This document shows positions 36,510 through 48,976 of a stretch of 64,000 bases of DNA, in pieces. This DNA is from Isoetes taiwanensis (taxonomy: Eukaryota > Streptophyta > Lycopodiopsida > Isoetales > Isoetaceae), in NCBI GenBank assembly GCA_021234155.1, contig JAJEKV010000074.1:3967797-4031796 (forward strand), given 5' to 3'. The translations under genes and the position numbers were made by a program. The stretch's first letter is position 1; the number at the start of each line of letters is the position of its first letter. The notes beneath the pieces were generated by a model. That model was not told the origin of the DNA. It made no database searches and saw only the letters and a program-made list of their open reading frames with translations.

Positions 36510-38220
36510 TGTGACGCTCCGGTGGGGAATATGCCATAACACGTGATATTCCTAGATTCGCTACTATACAAGTCTACCCATGTAGCCTTGTATACCATAG
36601 GAAGTGGCATTGGTGCACATCTAAGTTAAATGCTTAACTTAGATAACCTTTAGATAAGGCTCCATTTCCACATGCATGGCTATCCCATTGAGCAACTGGC
36701 CATTAACGGCTCCACCCCATTGGTGCTAATGGCATCCCATGTGGACTCCTAACTTATATTAGCACAAACCCAACCCTAAACCTCTTTTCCCTCAATTCTA
36801 GCACCCCCGGAATCCTCATTACTCCACGACTCTAACTCTTCGAAAGCACCGCTTAATGTACATAGGCTAGTGCACAGCTCTGAGTGTGGATTCACCTTTG
36901 GAGCAAGCAAGTGCAAACAATTCAATTCAAGACCATGGAGACGCTGTATCGGGAGGAGTGCTTCGAGATGGTGCGTAGAGTAGTGTTTTAGTAGTTCATC
37001 CGAGTTAGCACTCCGTATGCTAGTATTTCGTATCCATAGTAGAGCTTATCCGATTTCATTATCTTGAACCTAATCAAGGAACCTAACCGTGAAGTTAGAT
37101 ATGTATGATTAGGTTAAGATGTTCTTATTATGATTTATCATGCGATATATGATATTACGGATGTTGGTTGATCATGTTTGTTCTCCCAGATAGCAGAGAC
37201 CTAGTAGCCATTAGCGTATGCTCCTAGTTAGATCCCTTTAGTTCCTATTATATGCTAGCCAGGTATACATCGCACCGCTATTGGGGGCTATGATGACTAA
37301 AGACTAACAACGCTAGAGGCACATGCATGGAGGATCCGCCGAGCGCGGCGCTACCGGGATCCTATAGTGGCCAGGCCTGGTCTACTACTTTGTTTGGGTT
37401 GGGCATGGTCCCACACCCTTGGGGCAATGGTATCACCGTCAGTGGAGCGTAAGTGTTGGCTTGGATCCCGCTTTTGGGGTTAAGGTCGGCACGACCGTGG
37501 TGTCGCCAATGACTTCTAGTCACTGAACCTTCTGTGACTCGGGAAGGGAGATGCAACCTCATCGCCGAGGGATCGGGAGATGCAACTGAGAAGTCCTGAT
37601 GGGTGATTCATGGGATTGCATATCCGTATTAGAGTCACGCCGTGAGCCCCATCTAGCTCTATTCCTCGCAAAGTATGCGCAGAGGGGCGATGGAGTGGTC
37701 AACTCATTACTGGTTCATAGCTAGCCCCATTGTTACGAATGCCTGTTCTATCTCGAGGCTCATTTGGCCACTCTTCCTCCTTATGAGCTCCGGAGCTACG
37801 GGTGGAGCCTCAAGGGTTTTATGGCATATGACACTTTCTTTGTAGTTGTGGATATGGATGCTACTCTTCGAGGTAGTATGATGCATTGTTATTGCTAGTT
37901 CCGACGCTGTTTATGCTCACAGATAGGAGCCCATAGGGTAAATGAAGACACCTTCAGAACCCGCTCCCGCATTCAGAGTCATCTCGTGAGTATGGATAAT
38001 TCGGAATTGCGGCGTCGGTGGGACCCGATGGGATTTCCTCATGAGTGTACCGTGATATTTAGTAGGGAGACACAATGGTATCGACATGTTCTTGGTTGAC
38101 CAGGAACTAGCACTGACCATGTCCCTCAAAGTAGTCTAACAGCCTAATAGGGTGTGAAATGGTACCACCATGGAACCTCAAAATAGGCACTTTCCTAGGT
38201 AGTAGTCCGTGAAGATTGTG
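36510..38220 (+). repeat. Putative LTR of composite copy 1
   Basis: Starts TGTGACGCTCCGGTGGGG, a very common opening of plant chromovirus LTRs. The equivalent point in copy 2 (51,923) follows a purine tract AAGGGGAGAA. It is noncoding and matches 51,923-53,660 over about 1.7 kb. The 3' boundary is uncertain, and no matching 5' LTR is found before gag. Confidence 0.55.
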
Positions 38221-38519
38221 CTGTTGTTAGGATGAGAGAAAAGAATGAGTCAAATTAACATTCTAATAAAATTGAGGAAATTATGCATCAAAGATCGATT
38301 TCACCTAAAAGGGTCAAGAATCATGTCAATCCGACCAAGTGAAAAAATGCATGCGAAATTCATAATTAACACTTCCAAGTCCATTAGGAAAAATTTTAAA
38401 ACGGAGTAGTACAATACGATTAAGTATATATATTAATAATTATGTATACTAATAATTAAGCATATGGAGTACTACTAAGGCCAATTATTAGACCTATTAA
38501 TGGTAGGAGAATATTCCCT

Positions 38520-39150
38520 AGAGCATCTTCCTTTTAAATATCTTCGCCACCTCATTTCCCCAACCTTGCTCTACAACCCTCTCTTCTTCTGATCAGCCAT
38601 CGGGCCTCAACCGTGAAGACATGGCAAGGACCAAACAAAACCATGAGAGATTGGCCCAAGGAGCTCTCCTTCATGGCAGCAAAGAATACCGTGATGGGAA
38701 GCAGATCTCGAGCACCTCCTACCGGCTGAAGGCGAGGAGTCGCTTTCTTCAACCGATGACTTTCCACGCCAAGCAGAGGAGCCGGCAGAGCTCACCGGAT
38801 CAAGCAGAGTTCTTGGACGGATTATAGGGTCACACCCCTAATCCACCCTGCACTCATAGAGGAAGCAGAGGCGGAGCTGATCCAGCTCTTCGGAAGAAGG
38901 AAATCTTTATACCTATCCACGCCAAGCCGTAACCGCTATGCCTAAGGACCCGCACTTGGCGCCGAGAAGTAAAGTGAGAGACCCTAGCCAGCGTAATTAA
39001 TCTTTCTTCATATATATATAAGTTCTTTTTTCTCCTAATTTGATTGTATTATGGTATAAAAAATGTAATTGGCAAGTTAGATTGGGGTACAATTTTGTAT
39101 AAAGCTTAAAAATGCTTGCAATAGATTATGTACAAAATATTAGCACGTAA
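38520..39150 (+). pseudogene. Segment B of copy 1, shortened ORF region after the LTR
   Basis: An open frame at 38,621-38,827 begins MARTKQNHERLAQGALL and aligns with copy 2 at 54,068. It then jumps to sequence that copy 2 has only at about 54,945, so copy 1 lacks about 730 bases here. A downstream piece (38,820-39,000) and an AT-rich tail with TATATATATA follow. The function is not recognised. Confidence 0.5.
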
Positions 39151-39780
39151 AAAAAAAACTAGCAAAAAGGCTAAATAAAGAGGTGCGCAATATTAGGCTC
39201 CTGATTCAATTTCATTAGGAAAAATCGACAAACTATTTAATTAAATTGAAGTTAATGTTCTCTTAAAATGAAATATGAGAAACATGCCATGTAATGAGGT
39301 GATGAATGAAGAAGGCACTATCGCATATATCGACTCCACATAAACTGGGTATGAGCCGAAATGGAAATGGGTGAGGCCAAGAATGGTTATGTTGAAACCT
39401 AAGCTCTATAATGGCATGAAAAAATTTTAAATAGAAAGCTGGAAACGAAATTTGTTGTTCATCACATGAATAGCCATATTTAGCTTGTATTTATGGAAGA
39501 TAAATTGTAGTTGATAATTATCACTTATCGCATTGCTTTGCTCTTACATTTATATACCTAAGTATCCTTTCCACCACACCACCGGTGGAAATGCTGTGTA
39601 TCACAATCAAGTGTCAAGAATCTTGCCGCGACCGGCAATCACTAAGGTCCTAAATGAAATGATCGCTATTAACCTTCTTGAGACCTAACACGCCTAATCT
39701 ATTCACAAAAGTTCTTTCATGTCTTTGCAAACATGGCATTTCACTTTAGAAACCTTGACCAAGGAATTAACATCAAAGAA
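39151..39780. other. Unassigned AT-rich spacer
   Basis: No gene or mobile element terminus found between segment B of copy 1 and the local direct duplication. Confidence 0.4.
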
Positions 39781-39784
39781 TTAT

Positions 39785-40285
39785 ACTTCCCCTCAAGCTT
39801 TCTACTTCAATAACGTAAAATCATCCAATGTTTTATGCCCAAAGAATTCCATATCATGTCGGGCTAATTGTTTTCACCGGCGAAAAACATCCACATTCTT
39901 TTGAGTTTGATGCCAAGCATTCTAGATCATGGACGGGCTAAGCATATTCAAATTGCACATGCTTTTTCTAGAACATGACATTCTATATATCCGACCACTC
40001 TAAGAAGAAGAAAATGTATCGTTAAGAAGACAAGAAGAAGGTATGGATGATTTTAAAGCAATCAATACTGCAGATACAAAATCTGGTAAGTTCGCGTGGT
40101 AAGAGGCGTTATGCCCTCAAATGCGAAACTCTAGGCATTTTTCTACATGATTACACCATACGATCCTAAACGGTTATTTTTAAGCACCACCAATTCAACA
40201 TATCTTTGTCGTCTCCACGGAATGGATTCATCATTTGGATAAGGCTTAGAAGGTATCGTTTGACCAAATGCAATGACCCATTTGT
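39785..40285 (+). repeat. Direct repeat, copy a
   Basis: About 450-500 bases matching 40,742-41,245 in the same orientation. Shared words include TTTTATGCCC, ACATCCACATTCTTT, GATGCCAAGCATTCTAGATC and ACATGACATTCTATATAT. It is noncoding as far as I can see. It could be an LTR or a simple segmental duplication. Confidence 0.7.
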
Positions 40286-40741
40286 GAGTAACATCTTGAG
40301 CATGCGGGTTGAGGCCGTGATGCCATCAGTATTCACAGGTGATTATAAGCTGGTTTCAAGCCTTGACCCAATCCACAATGACGCATAGCGAACATAGACA
40401 TCGGACTTGTAATTGGTGTATTGCGAAGGATACACTTATACATGAAATTTTACTTGATGTTCGAATACCTCTTACCTTTGTTTTGAAGCGGTGAGCAACT
40501 GGAAGACATGAGTAGTAGAAAGCTCTTATCTTGCCTTTGAAATGGAGAAATATTTTTGACAAAGCCAAGCTACCTCTAATGGTCCTTGGTATGGATAATC
40601 AAAGCCAAAACTAATATGTTCATGAAACCCCAAGATTATGAGCCCTATAGGCTGTGCAGCCCGAGGAGACTTAGCGGTGGAACCACTCCTGAATGTATAT
40701 TTCGTTTCTCTCACTGCATTAAAAAAGGAAACATGTTACAA

Positions 40742-41245
40742 GAACATTCCCTCGAGATCATGTGAATTTTTAAGGAAAATCATCAATGTTTTATGCCCGA
40801 AGAATTCCATATCATGTTAGATTAATTGTTTTCAACGAAAACATCCACATTCTTTGAGTTTGATGCCAAGCATTCTAGATCATAGATGACGAAGCATATT
40901 CAAATTGCACATGCTTTTTCCTAGAACATGACATTCTATATATACGGACCACTCTAAGAAGAAGAAAATAGCGGAGATAAGAAGAAGACAAGAAGAAGGT
41001 ATGGGCGATTTAAAGCAATCATCTGCCGGATACAAAGGTCTGACCAAGTTGCGTGTGAGAGCGTTATGCCCTCAATCACGGCTCCTAAGGCATTTTCATG
41101 AATTACACCATGTGATCCTAAACGAGTTAATTTTAAGCACCCACCAATTCAACATATACTGCATCTGGTCTCTGGGAATGGATTCATCTGCAATTTGGAT
41201 GAAGGCTTGGAAGGTATCGTTTACTTGACAAATCTGTTATTGACC
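40742..41245 (+). repeat. Direct repeat, copy b
   Basis: Second copy of the repeat at 39,785-40,285, about 950 bases downstream. The two differ mainly by small insertions and deletions. Each ends at GAAGGTATCGTTT. Confidence 0.7.
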
Positions 41246-41960
41246 GAGGAGACAGAACCCCAAAACTGCGATTTAAAAATTCACAAATTAGGCATGCTAA
41301 GCGGCCTATCAAATCAAAGCGAATAGGTGCACTTGAACTTTTGAATCTTGATCGGGAGAAAAGAACATCTATCTTCTAAGCACAAATGGCGCTCTAGGCT
41401 GAAATCCTTGCCATAGAGATAGGGGATCATAATACAAAGAACCCCTCCTTTTAAACAGAACAAAAGCGATGGCCTTTATCGCTGCAGGCTACTGGTTCAA
41501 AACCATAGTCATCCCGCCCAAGCTTTTTGACAAAAGAACCACGGAGCCATAGAAGCACTTATCTCGTATCTTCCCCTATTAGTGACGTCGTCTGCTGCTA
41601 AGCGGAAACGGTGTAAGTCTGATAAAATCAAAGTTGTCGATGGAAAAATGGAGCAAAAGGGACTGGGGACCAAAAGGAAAAAATATAAATGAGGAATGGA
41701 AATGATAGCGCAATCAACATACCAAATGGAGGAAAAAAGAAAAGACCAAAAAAAAAAAAAAAGGTTGAGATCTCTCTTGCTGATGAAAGTAGAACCTGAC
41801 TATGGCTTGTCTAGGGGCGTTTCCAATCGACATCGAACTTCTTTATTTTTTCTCAACCCTCCATTTCTTTAGATCAAAATTCAAGCATATTGCTTGTCCA
41901 TGTCGATTTTTGAACCGTGGATCAGGCTGAAGCGAGATAACGCACCACTCGAGGGTTAGG
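41246..41960. other. Unassigned spacer
   Basis: Low-complexity and A-rich stretches; no supported gene. Confidence 0.4.
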
Positions 41961-41964
41961 GTAC

Positions 41965-42750
41965 ATTTAGCTAAAAAAAAAAAATCAACTGCTTCAAAAA
42001 TGGCAAGCCACAAGATTGGTCAGCCAATCGGCCCTAGATTACCATAAGGCGTTTTAGCGTGAACCACCGGGTACTACTATTCGAGCAAAAGTGATTGAAA
42101 ATTTATTAACTAAAATAGTAAATTGCTTAAATTTGCCCTAGGAATCCGGTTTAAACAAATTTCAGCAAAAATCATCTAAAATTGGCAAAATTCAGCAGAG
42201 CCGGGTGGTCATGCCGATCGGCCACTAACGTCACATGAGGCGTTTCAGCGAACCCACTACGGTTGCGTTAATTCACTTCTAGATGTCTATTTTGCTTGAA
42301 ATAAGTTTCCTAGCTAGGTTAAATTCATCAATTAGGCATGTTAGCATCTTACAACTCTGGAATGTAATTATCTCCCCGTCCAGTAAACCGGTGGTCGCGT
42401 AATTGGCCCTGCGATTATAACCTTGAGCATTTTATTGTGAACCCACGGGTTGACACATTTAGCTTGGTTGGCCAAATTTGACCAACAAAGCTGCCATGGT
42501 GTTTCTTGTCTTGTTTTGCTTAGATTTTGCATTTCATGGTAGCTCATTTGGACATCCATAGCCTTAGAACAAAGTCTTGTTCCATCAAGAACCCTTGCAC
42601 AGACGAGGCCGGGACCATAGTCTATAAAAGGAGCCTCATTTGGGTTTTCCCTTTGCCATGCTCTTACCATCTGGGTGATTTCATCTCACCAATCTTTCAG
42701 GCCATTTTCTATGCCTATCACGCTCAATGGCGGTAGCTTTGTTAGATGGT
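41965..42750 (+). repeat. LTR-like region upstream of composite copy 2
   Basis: The first ~330 bases (from TCAACTGCTTCAAAAATGGC) match 55,305-55,605 directly downstream of copy 2. They also contain a degenerate internal repeat with the words CCGGTGGTC, ATCGGCC and GGCGTTTTAGCGTGAACC. A TATAAAA at 42,623-42,629 is followed by a plausible leader, then by the start of segment A. This looks like a 5' LTR, but TG..CA ends could not be fixed. Confidence 0.5.
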
Positions 42751-42754
42751 GTGA

Positions 42755-43374
42755 TCTTTCCAGCCATATCCATGATTTCCCACTGCTTTGACCTTTCATG
42801 TCTTGACCATCTCTTTGATCTCCATACAGCCTTGAGCCGGGACACCCCTTCTATCTGAGCCATAATCGCCCAGTATGATCAGTGGATCCTACCTTTTTTA
42901 GAGGAAGTTAAGCTTGCACGCCTAGGAAATGGGTATCCCTAGATTCGCTTAGCCAAGCCATGGGGGAGGATCAAGGGCAAGAACAGTGTGGGATAGAACA
43001 GAAACCATGCCGGAAACTACATGACACTGCAAGCACAATAGGCATAGATATCTCGGCCATGCGGCCCTCGCCCCTATTCATATTACGGTACAAGAGGCGA
43101 TCAACAGGTGGGAGAGCCCTCAATTACGACCCTTTGGACCTAAGCGCCACCCGACACTCGAAGGGAGCAAAAGCCACATTCACCGAGATCGAGTCCTCGC
43201 GATACATGTATCGCTTGACATCAAGGACAACGGCTGCAAATCGGCGGGGATTACGGCGACTAGGGAAGAAAACCCGGGTTAGAAGCGAGCGATGAGGATG
43301 GAGAAGCGAATAGCCGGGCATGATATTGGTCGGCGGGTATATAAACCGCAATAAACCATGACCCTATCACCAAT
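42755..43374 (+). pseudogene. Segment A of composite copy 2, first part
   Basis: Matches copy 1 from CCATATCCATGATTT (29,260) to CCCTATCACCAAT (29,878). It is split here by the insertion of a DNA transposon; the remainder resumes at 48,977. Confidence 0.7.
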
Positions 43375-44399
43375 CACAAGGCACCAAAATTAAACACTAC
43401 ATGGTTTTTCCCATAGTTACGACTAACCATTCTACAAAACCAATGGGTGTTTGGGGGTTAATTTCATTAAAAAACCATATGTGGCTAAACTAATGGTTTT
43501 CTCTTGTAAGGTTGTTAGGATAGTATTATGGCATTGTAATTGCAAATGGCTAACTTTGTAGAGTTTTTCAAAGTGGTACTACATGTTGGTAAAGGGATGT
43601 GGTATAATTATAGTGTTTTTAATAGTATGGTTTGTGTGTGTGGTATAACATAGCAGTTGTGGATGTGCTTCCCAATATAGTGCTCCATTCATATGGTTTT
43701 TATAACGTGGTTGGTTATTGTGGTAAACTAGCATGGCAAAATCGTGATAGAATTCACATGGTTCATATTATTTGTTCTAAATATACATGGTTTTGTTGTC
43801 TGTTATAAACCAATAACATTCCATTGTTGAAACATTCAAGTCTAGTAGACAAAACCATTGAGGCATTACAAGTTTAGTAGACAAAACCATTGAGGGCATT
43901 ACAAGTTTAGTTGTCTACTGTCTAGAAATAGCGTGACTACGGGTGAGGACAATCCAAAGCGACCGGTAAAGAGAATGCGGCAGGATGCCACCAACGGGGC
44001 GGGGGCCAACCTAGCAAGGATGGAGGCCGCCAAGAGTCGTTGGGGAGCTAATAACAACAGCGATCCCGAGGACTGCCGAGTCGATGGCGACTTAAATTAA
44101 GAGCGAAGTCTTTATGCGGCGATAGCCTTGCCATTTCTGATCCGTTAGGGTTGACCTCTTGTCTTTGCGATTTGTCCCTCTCCTCCCTAGGTATGTAGGG
44201 AGGTTACGTCATAACTTGGTCATTTATTTCTCCAAGTGCTAGGGGTTGCAAGCCAACACTTCCTCCAAGCATGGCCAGAATCAGTGGAGGAACCCAACAC
44301 TTGGTCGTTTTCTCTTGAGGCTGCGTGGGGAGGTTATAAATGACACTTGGTCATTCTTTCTCCCAAGTCCTAGGGAGGTTGCAAGACTACTTGGCACTT

Positions 44400-46600
44400 A
44401 GGTTCCTTCTTCAAACCCGGCTGGGGGGATTAGTGGAGCAACCAGAGACTTGGTGGTGTTGGGTTTAGTGGCTATCACGGACTTGGTGGTGTCGTTTGGT
44501 TGCTTCGTTGGTTGGCGGCCAAACAGTGGTGTTTGGTTTGGTTACTTGGCTCCCATGGGAGTTGGTGGTGTCGTGTGGTTGGCTCGGATTTGGTTGGCGG
44601 CCCTGACAGTGGCGTTTGTGGCTCGGTTGGTTGCTATGGTTGTCGGAAGCTCGGTGGCGGTTGGCTCCCCACGGCTCGGTGGCGTTTGGCTGCCCACCCG
44701 GACTTCGGTGGTGTTTGGTTCGGTTAGTTAATTTGCCCACAGAGCTTGATGGCTCTGTCGGCTACCGGCATCCGACTTGGCGAGGACTTGGATCGCGTTG
44801 TTGTCTCCGGCTTGATCGTGTAAATGCAGTCCGGATCGTCGGTTTAGCTCTGGGCAGGCTTGATGGTGGCGCCACGGCTCGGTGGTGTTGATTCGGTTGG
44901 TTGGGCGCCCACGAGCTTAGTCGTGTCGGTGTGGTCAGATCGTCTGTTTGCTTTACCCACCCGACTTGGTGGTCTTGGCTCCCCACGGCTTGGTGGTGGT
45001 GAGGCTGCCCGGCTTGGAGCTCGGCGGTCATTTAGTTGATTGTTGGTACCCGAACGAGTAGCTCACATCGGTTAGTTTGGCTACTTGACTGGCGTGGTGT
45101 TGGCTCCCACCGACTTTGGTGATGGTTGGCTCCCACCGACTTCGGTGGTGGTTGGCTACCATCAAGCTTGAGTGAATTTAGCCAGCCGTCGTTGGCTTCC
45201 ACAGGCTTAGTTTGTGTTTGGTACGCCCACCACGACTCGGTGGTCGGCCCGTTCGATTGGTTAGTTTGCCCACACCCGACTTGAGTGGCTCTGGCCGGTT
45301 AGTTTGGCTACCATGAGCTTGGTGGTGTTGGCTCCCCACGACTTGGTGGTGATTTGGCTCCACATTCGGTGGTGGTTACAGCTACCCATCCGACTTAGTC
45401 GGGTCTTGTCGACCGTCATTTGGCTTCCCACCCGACTTGGTTGTGTTTGGTACCTTGTCAGGCTCGGTGGTGTTTGGTTGATTAGTTGGCTGCCCAGGCT
45501 TGGTGGCTCTGTCGGTTAGTTTGGCTACTTAACCCGACTTGGTGGTGTTTGGCTCCCCACCACGACTTGGTGGTGGTTGTTTGCTCACGACGGTGGTGTT
45601 TGGCTACCCATCCAACTTGGTCGGGTCTTTGGCCTTGGTAACTTCAAACTTGGTGTGTTTGGCTCCCCACTCGACTCGGTGGTGTTTGGTTCGGTTAGTT
45701 TGCTGCCCACCCACGACTTGGTAGCTCTGTCGAGGTTAGTTGCAGCTACTGGTTTGACTTGGTGGGTCATTTAGCCCCCATGCGACTTGGTGGTGGTTGG
45801 TACACGCCCCACCCATTGTTGCCCACACTCGACTTGATGGCTATCGGCTACCCATCCGACTTGAGGACTTGGATCGCCGTTGTCTCCCCCACCCGGCTTG
45901 AGTGTCGTGTGGTCTAATCGATGACTTGGCTACCCACGACTTGGTGGTGTTGGTGGGTGGTTGTTGCCCACCCAGAAGCCAGGTGGTGTTTGGTGATTAG
46001 TTGAACGCCCACCCCGAGCTTGGTGATGTCGTGTGTGGTCGGATCGATCGGTTCGCTACCCACAGGGTTGGTGGTGTAGCTCCCCACTCGACTTGGTGGT
46101 GGTTGGGCGCCCACAGGCTTCGGTGGTGTTAGTTAAGCTAGTTGGCTGCCCTTTCGGCTTGGTGGCTCACAGCCGGTTGGTTGGCTCCCATTTGACTTGG
46201 TGGTGGTTGTTTGCCCACCCGACTCGGTGGTGTTTGGCTGCCCACCCGACTCGATAGTGTTTGGTTCGGTTAGTTGGTACCCACAGGCTTGGGTAAATCC
46301 TCCTTGGTCTCTCAAGCGAGCTTGGTGACCTTTGGCTCCGCTGGTCGGCCTGCTTCATTGGGTGGTGTCGTGTGCTTGGCTCTATGACATGGCTACCACC
46401 GAGCCCGGTGGTGTGGTGGATCGCCCCCACCCAACTTGGTGATGTGTTCGGCTCGTAGTCGTTTACTCCCTGCGGACTTAGTGGTGGTTACCTCGCCTTC
46501 AGACTCGGTGGTGTCTGGGATCGCCCGTTGTATCCCCATGACTTGGCGGCTTCCATCTCGGTTAGTTGGCTCCCACCGCAAGTTGGTGGCATCCCCAGTT
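44400..46600. repeat. GC-rich minisatellite inside the DNA transposon
   Basis: About 2.2 kb of degenerate repeats built from CCCACCCGACTTGGTGGTG, TTTGGCTCCCCAC and GGTTAGTTGGCTACC, with a unit of roughly 25-35 bases. Open frames occur on both strands in all phases because the repeat lacks stops. They are not evidence of a gene. Confidence 0.85.
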
Positions 46601-48400
46601 ACATTCTCTTTGCATTTGTTTGGATTGTCCTCCTTGGGCCCCAGTCACGGTTTGCATACGAGACAAGCCCCAGGATTCTTTACTCTGATATTCAATTCAG
46701 GCATATCAATTCCAGTGTTGAGTATTGATTTCGGACCCATCGTGACTATGGGGTACAATCATGAGAATCAAAGAGACAATTAAAGGGATGACATGAACAG
46801 TATAAACCCAAGTAATTAGCTACCTACTACCTTTGACGGCCGTCCCGGCCCGATTACTGAAGCCAATTAAATGAGGCTTGAATCGAGAAAGCCTTTCTCA
46901 AGTGCTCAAATAGAATAGGAGTTAGGCCGGTATGCAATAGAGGCATTATTTATGCAAACAAACAACAATAATAGAAGAAATAACACTCAAAACAAATCGA
47001 AGCGGATGCGGGTCCATCAATATTTGAGTTTATTAAGATATCATGCGAGAACGAATTTGGTGACATACAACATCTAAATCCTAAAAACTTCATGGAAATC
47101 GATGGAAACACTTGTTTCGAAACCATGAAACATGCACATGATGCGATGCGACATTGCATCCTAATGAGTTAGTAAAGGAATGGTGCAAATCTATTGTTTT
47201 AGTGCCTTCCATTAAGTGCACACTAAGGTCTTACAATGTTAACTGCTTGGAGCATGAAGTCTTAAACCTCGTAAGGCATGAGGCATTATTTAAAATGTTC
47301 CTTTAGTTGTGACTTGAACTCGCTAATAAAAGCCAATCAATCAAGAACTTATGATACAAAAATCAAAGTAAGATGTTCTCGGGACCTGGATTGAAGCCCG
47401 TGGCATGCAAGTTTAGGGGATAAAGTCAAGTGATAGAATGATCTGTCTTCTATTTACGTTTTACATGAAATTGTACTGAAGTGATCGATAGTTCTGAGCT
47501 TAGTTGTTATACACACCTGCAAAATAAAGATCGGTTAGATTCTATGATCAAAATAAAGATCGGTTTCAAGTGTAAAATACGGGGAAAAAGCATGGTTTCA
47601 TACGATCTGTTACTTTGTGTATTGACGTCTAGTTTGAATCATGTGGTTTCGACATTTGCTTCTGAGAACTCCCTATTATGCGAGTTTTGAAATTAAAATC
47701 TTTAGACTTACTCTATGGAATGGAGCTCTAGATTAATGGCCTTATGCATAAAGCACATGGAAGAGCAGGATGGCGCCCGGAGAAACGGAGGAGCAAAAGG
47801 TTTTACAGCCAGTCGCCATAGCCACGGATCGGCCATATTCTTTTATGACATAAGCAGTCGCTTAGGATCTAATGCAGGAGTCTCGGTGTGCAGTAAACGG
47901 AAAACACGTAAATAGCGGTGAGACAAAAGAGCAAAAAATGTTATATAATCCCGGAGATCGTGCATTTAGATCCATATTCCCATGTTTGTCGCGAATGTTG
48001 GAGGATCAAAAAGGTTTCTTAATTGCGCCATAGCAGGAGATGCGGCCATATGAGCACTGCTCCCAGTTTACAACAAATGAAAATAGAGCAGTTAGATAGG
48101 AAAGCCTTCCGGAGTGCTCTTGGATAGACCCGAGGAGTTGAAGAGGAGCTAGGCGAAACCTAAAGGTCGAAAATAGGGTTGGGGTTTTGTTGACGACATG
48201 CCTGTAACATTATAATAAAAGATGCAATCTTTGATACAAATTGTGAAAAGGATACAAAGGAAGGAAGGAAGAACTTAAGTTGAAAGGTGAACAAAGTAGA
48301 AAGGGCCTAACTATTATGAAGCTAAAGCCTCAACGAGGAGATGCTTAGAAGCTCACTACTATATGTTGGCTATCATGGATGTAAAACAATTTATAAAGGA
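46600..48400. other. Unassigned interior of the DNA transposon
   Basis: Contains frames up to about 70 codons on both strands without a recognisable domain. Captured host sequence is possible, as many non-autonomous CACTA elements carry gene pieces, but nothing here can be named. Confidence 0.35.
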
Positions 48401-48976
48401 CCAAACAATGACAAATTACTAGCGACATAAAAAAATTACAAAAGTTATAACTATAGTGGTTTGGTAGTAGTTAGTGCTTGGTGTTTGTTAGGTGCCTTAT
48501 AGGTATATGGATAACCACATCCTTTTAAGTGATGCCATTGGAAAATTACTGACGGGTTAACAAGTGCGACACTGTACTATGAACCACAACCACTTTATAG
48601 CATACACCACGATAATGAAAACTACCATGAATAGCATTATGGCATTTAAGTTGGTAGAAAAACCGTATGTCATAAACTACTTCAACTTTGTGCGATAGAA
48701 ACCAACATAACATCATTGTCATATGTAAATTGGTGTTGAAAAACCATACTACATTAAAAACCAATACAAATGACCACCATTGATGTTGAAACCATGTAAT
48801 AAACTAGTGTATGTATTAAAACCGCTATAACAAAAATCAACATGAATAACCATGCACTAGTTATAAAAACCAACATGTTATGTGGTTTTATAAGAAAGAA
48901 TGTTTTAGCATAAGAAACCACATCTATAGTGGTCTTTTGGTGGTTTACTATAGTGATTAATTTTGGGTGCCTTGTG

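Larger units (their letters stand above)
43375..48976. mobile_element. 5.6-kb CAC-ended DNA transposon inserted in copy 2
   Basis: The ends are inverted: CACAAGGCACCAAAATTAA at the left and TTAATTTTGGGTGCCTTGTG at the right (one extra base). AAT flanks both sides, and copy 1 shows the unoccupied site with a single AAT. CAC termini, a 3-base target duplication and many subterminal copies of ATGGTTTT/AAACCAT all fit the CACTA/CMC superfamily, although the fifth base is not the usual A. Inside are a 35-bp tandem duplication (43,840-43,915), a long GC-rich minisatellite and about 2 kb of unassigned DNA. No transposase is seen, so it is non-autonomous. Confidence 0.85.

Noticed and set aside
38621-38827. 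Start MARTKQ resembles histone H3
   Set aside because: Only the first six residues agree; the rest is unrelated and the frame belongs to a repeated element.
44400-46783. Overlapping frames of 60-115 codons on both strands
   Set aside because: They arise from the stop-poor minisatellite; all frames are open and none has a domain.
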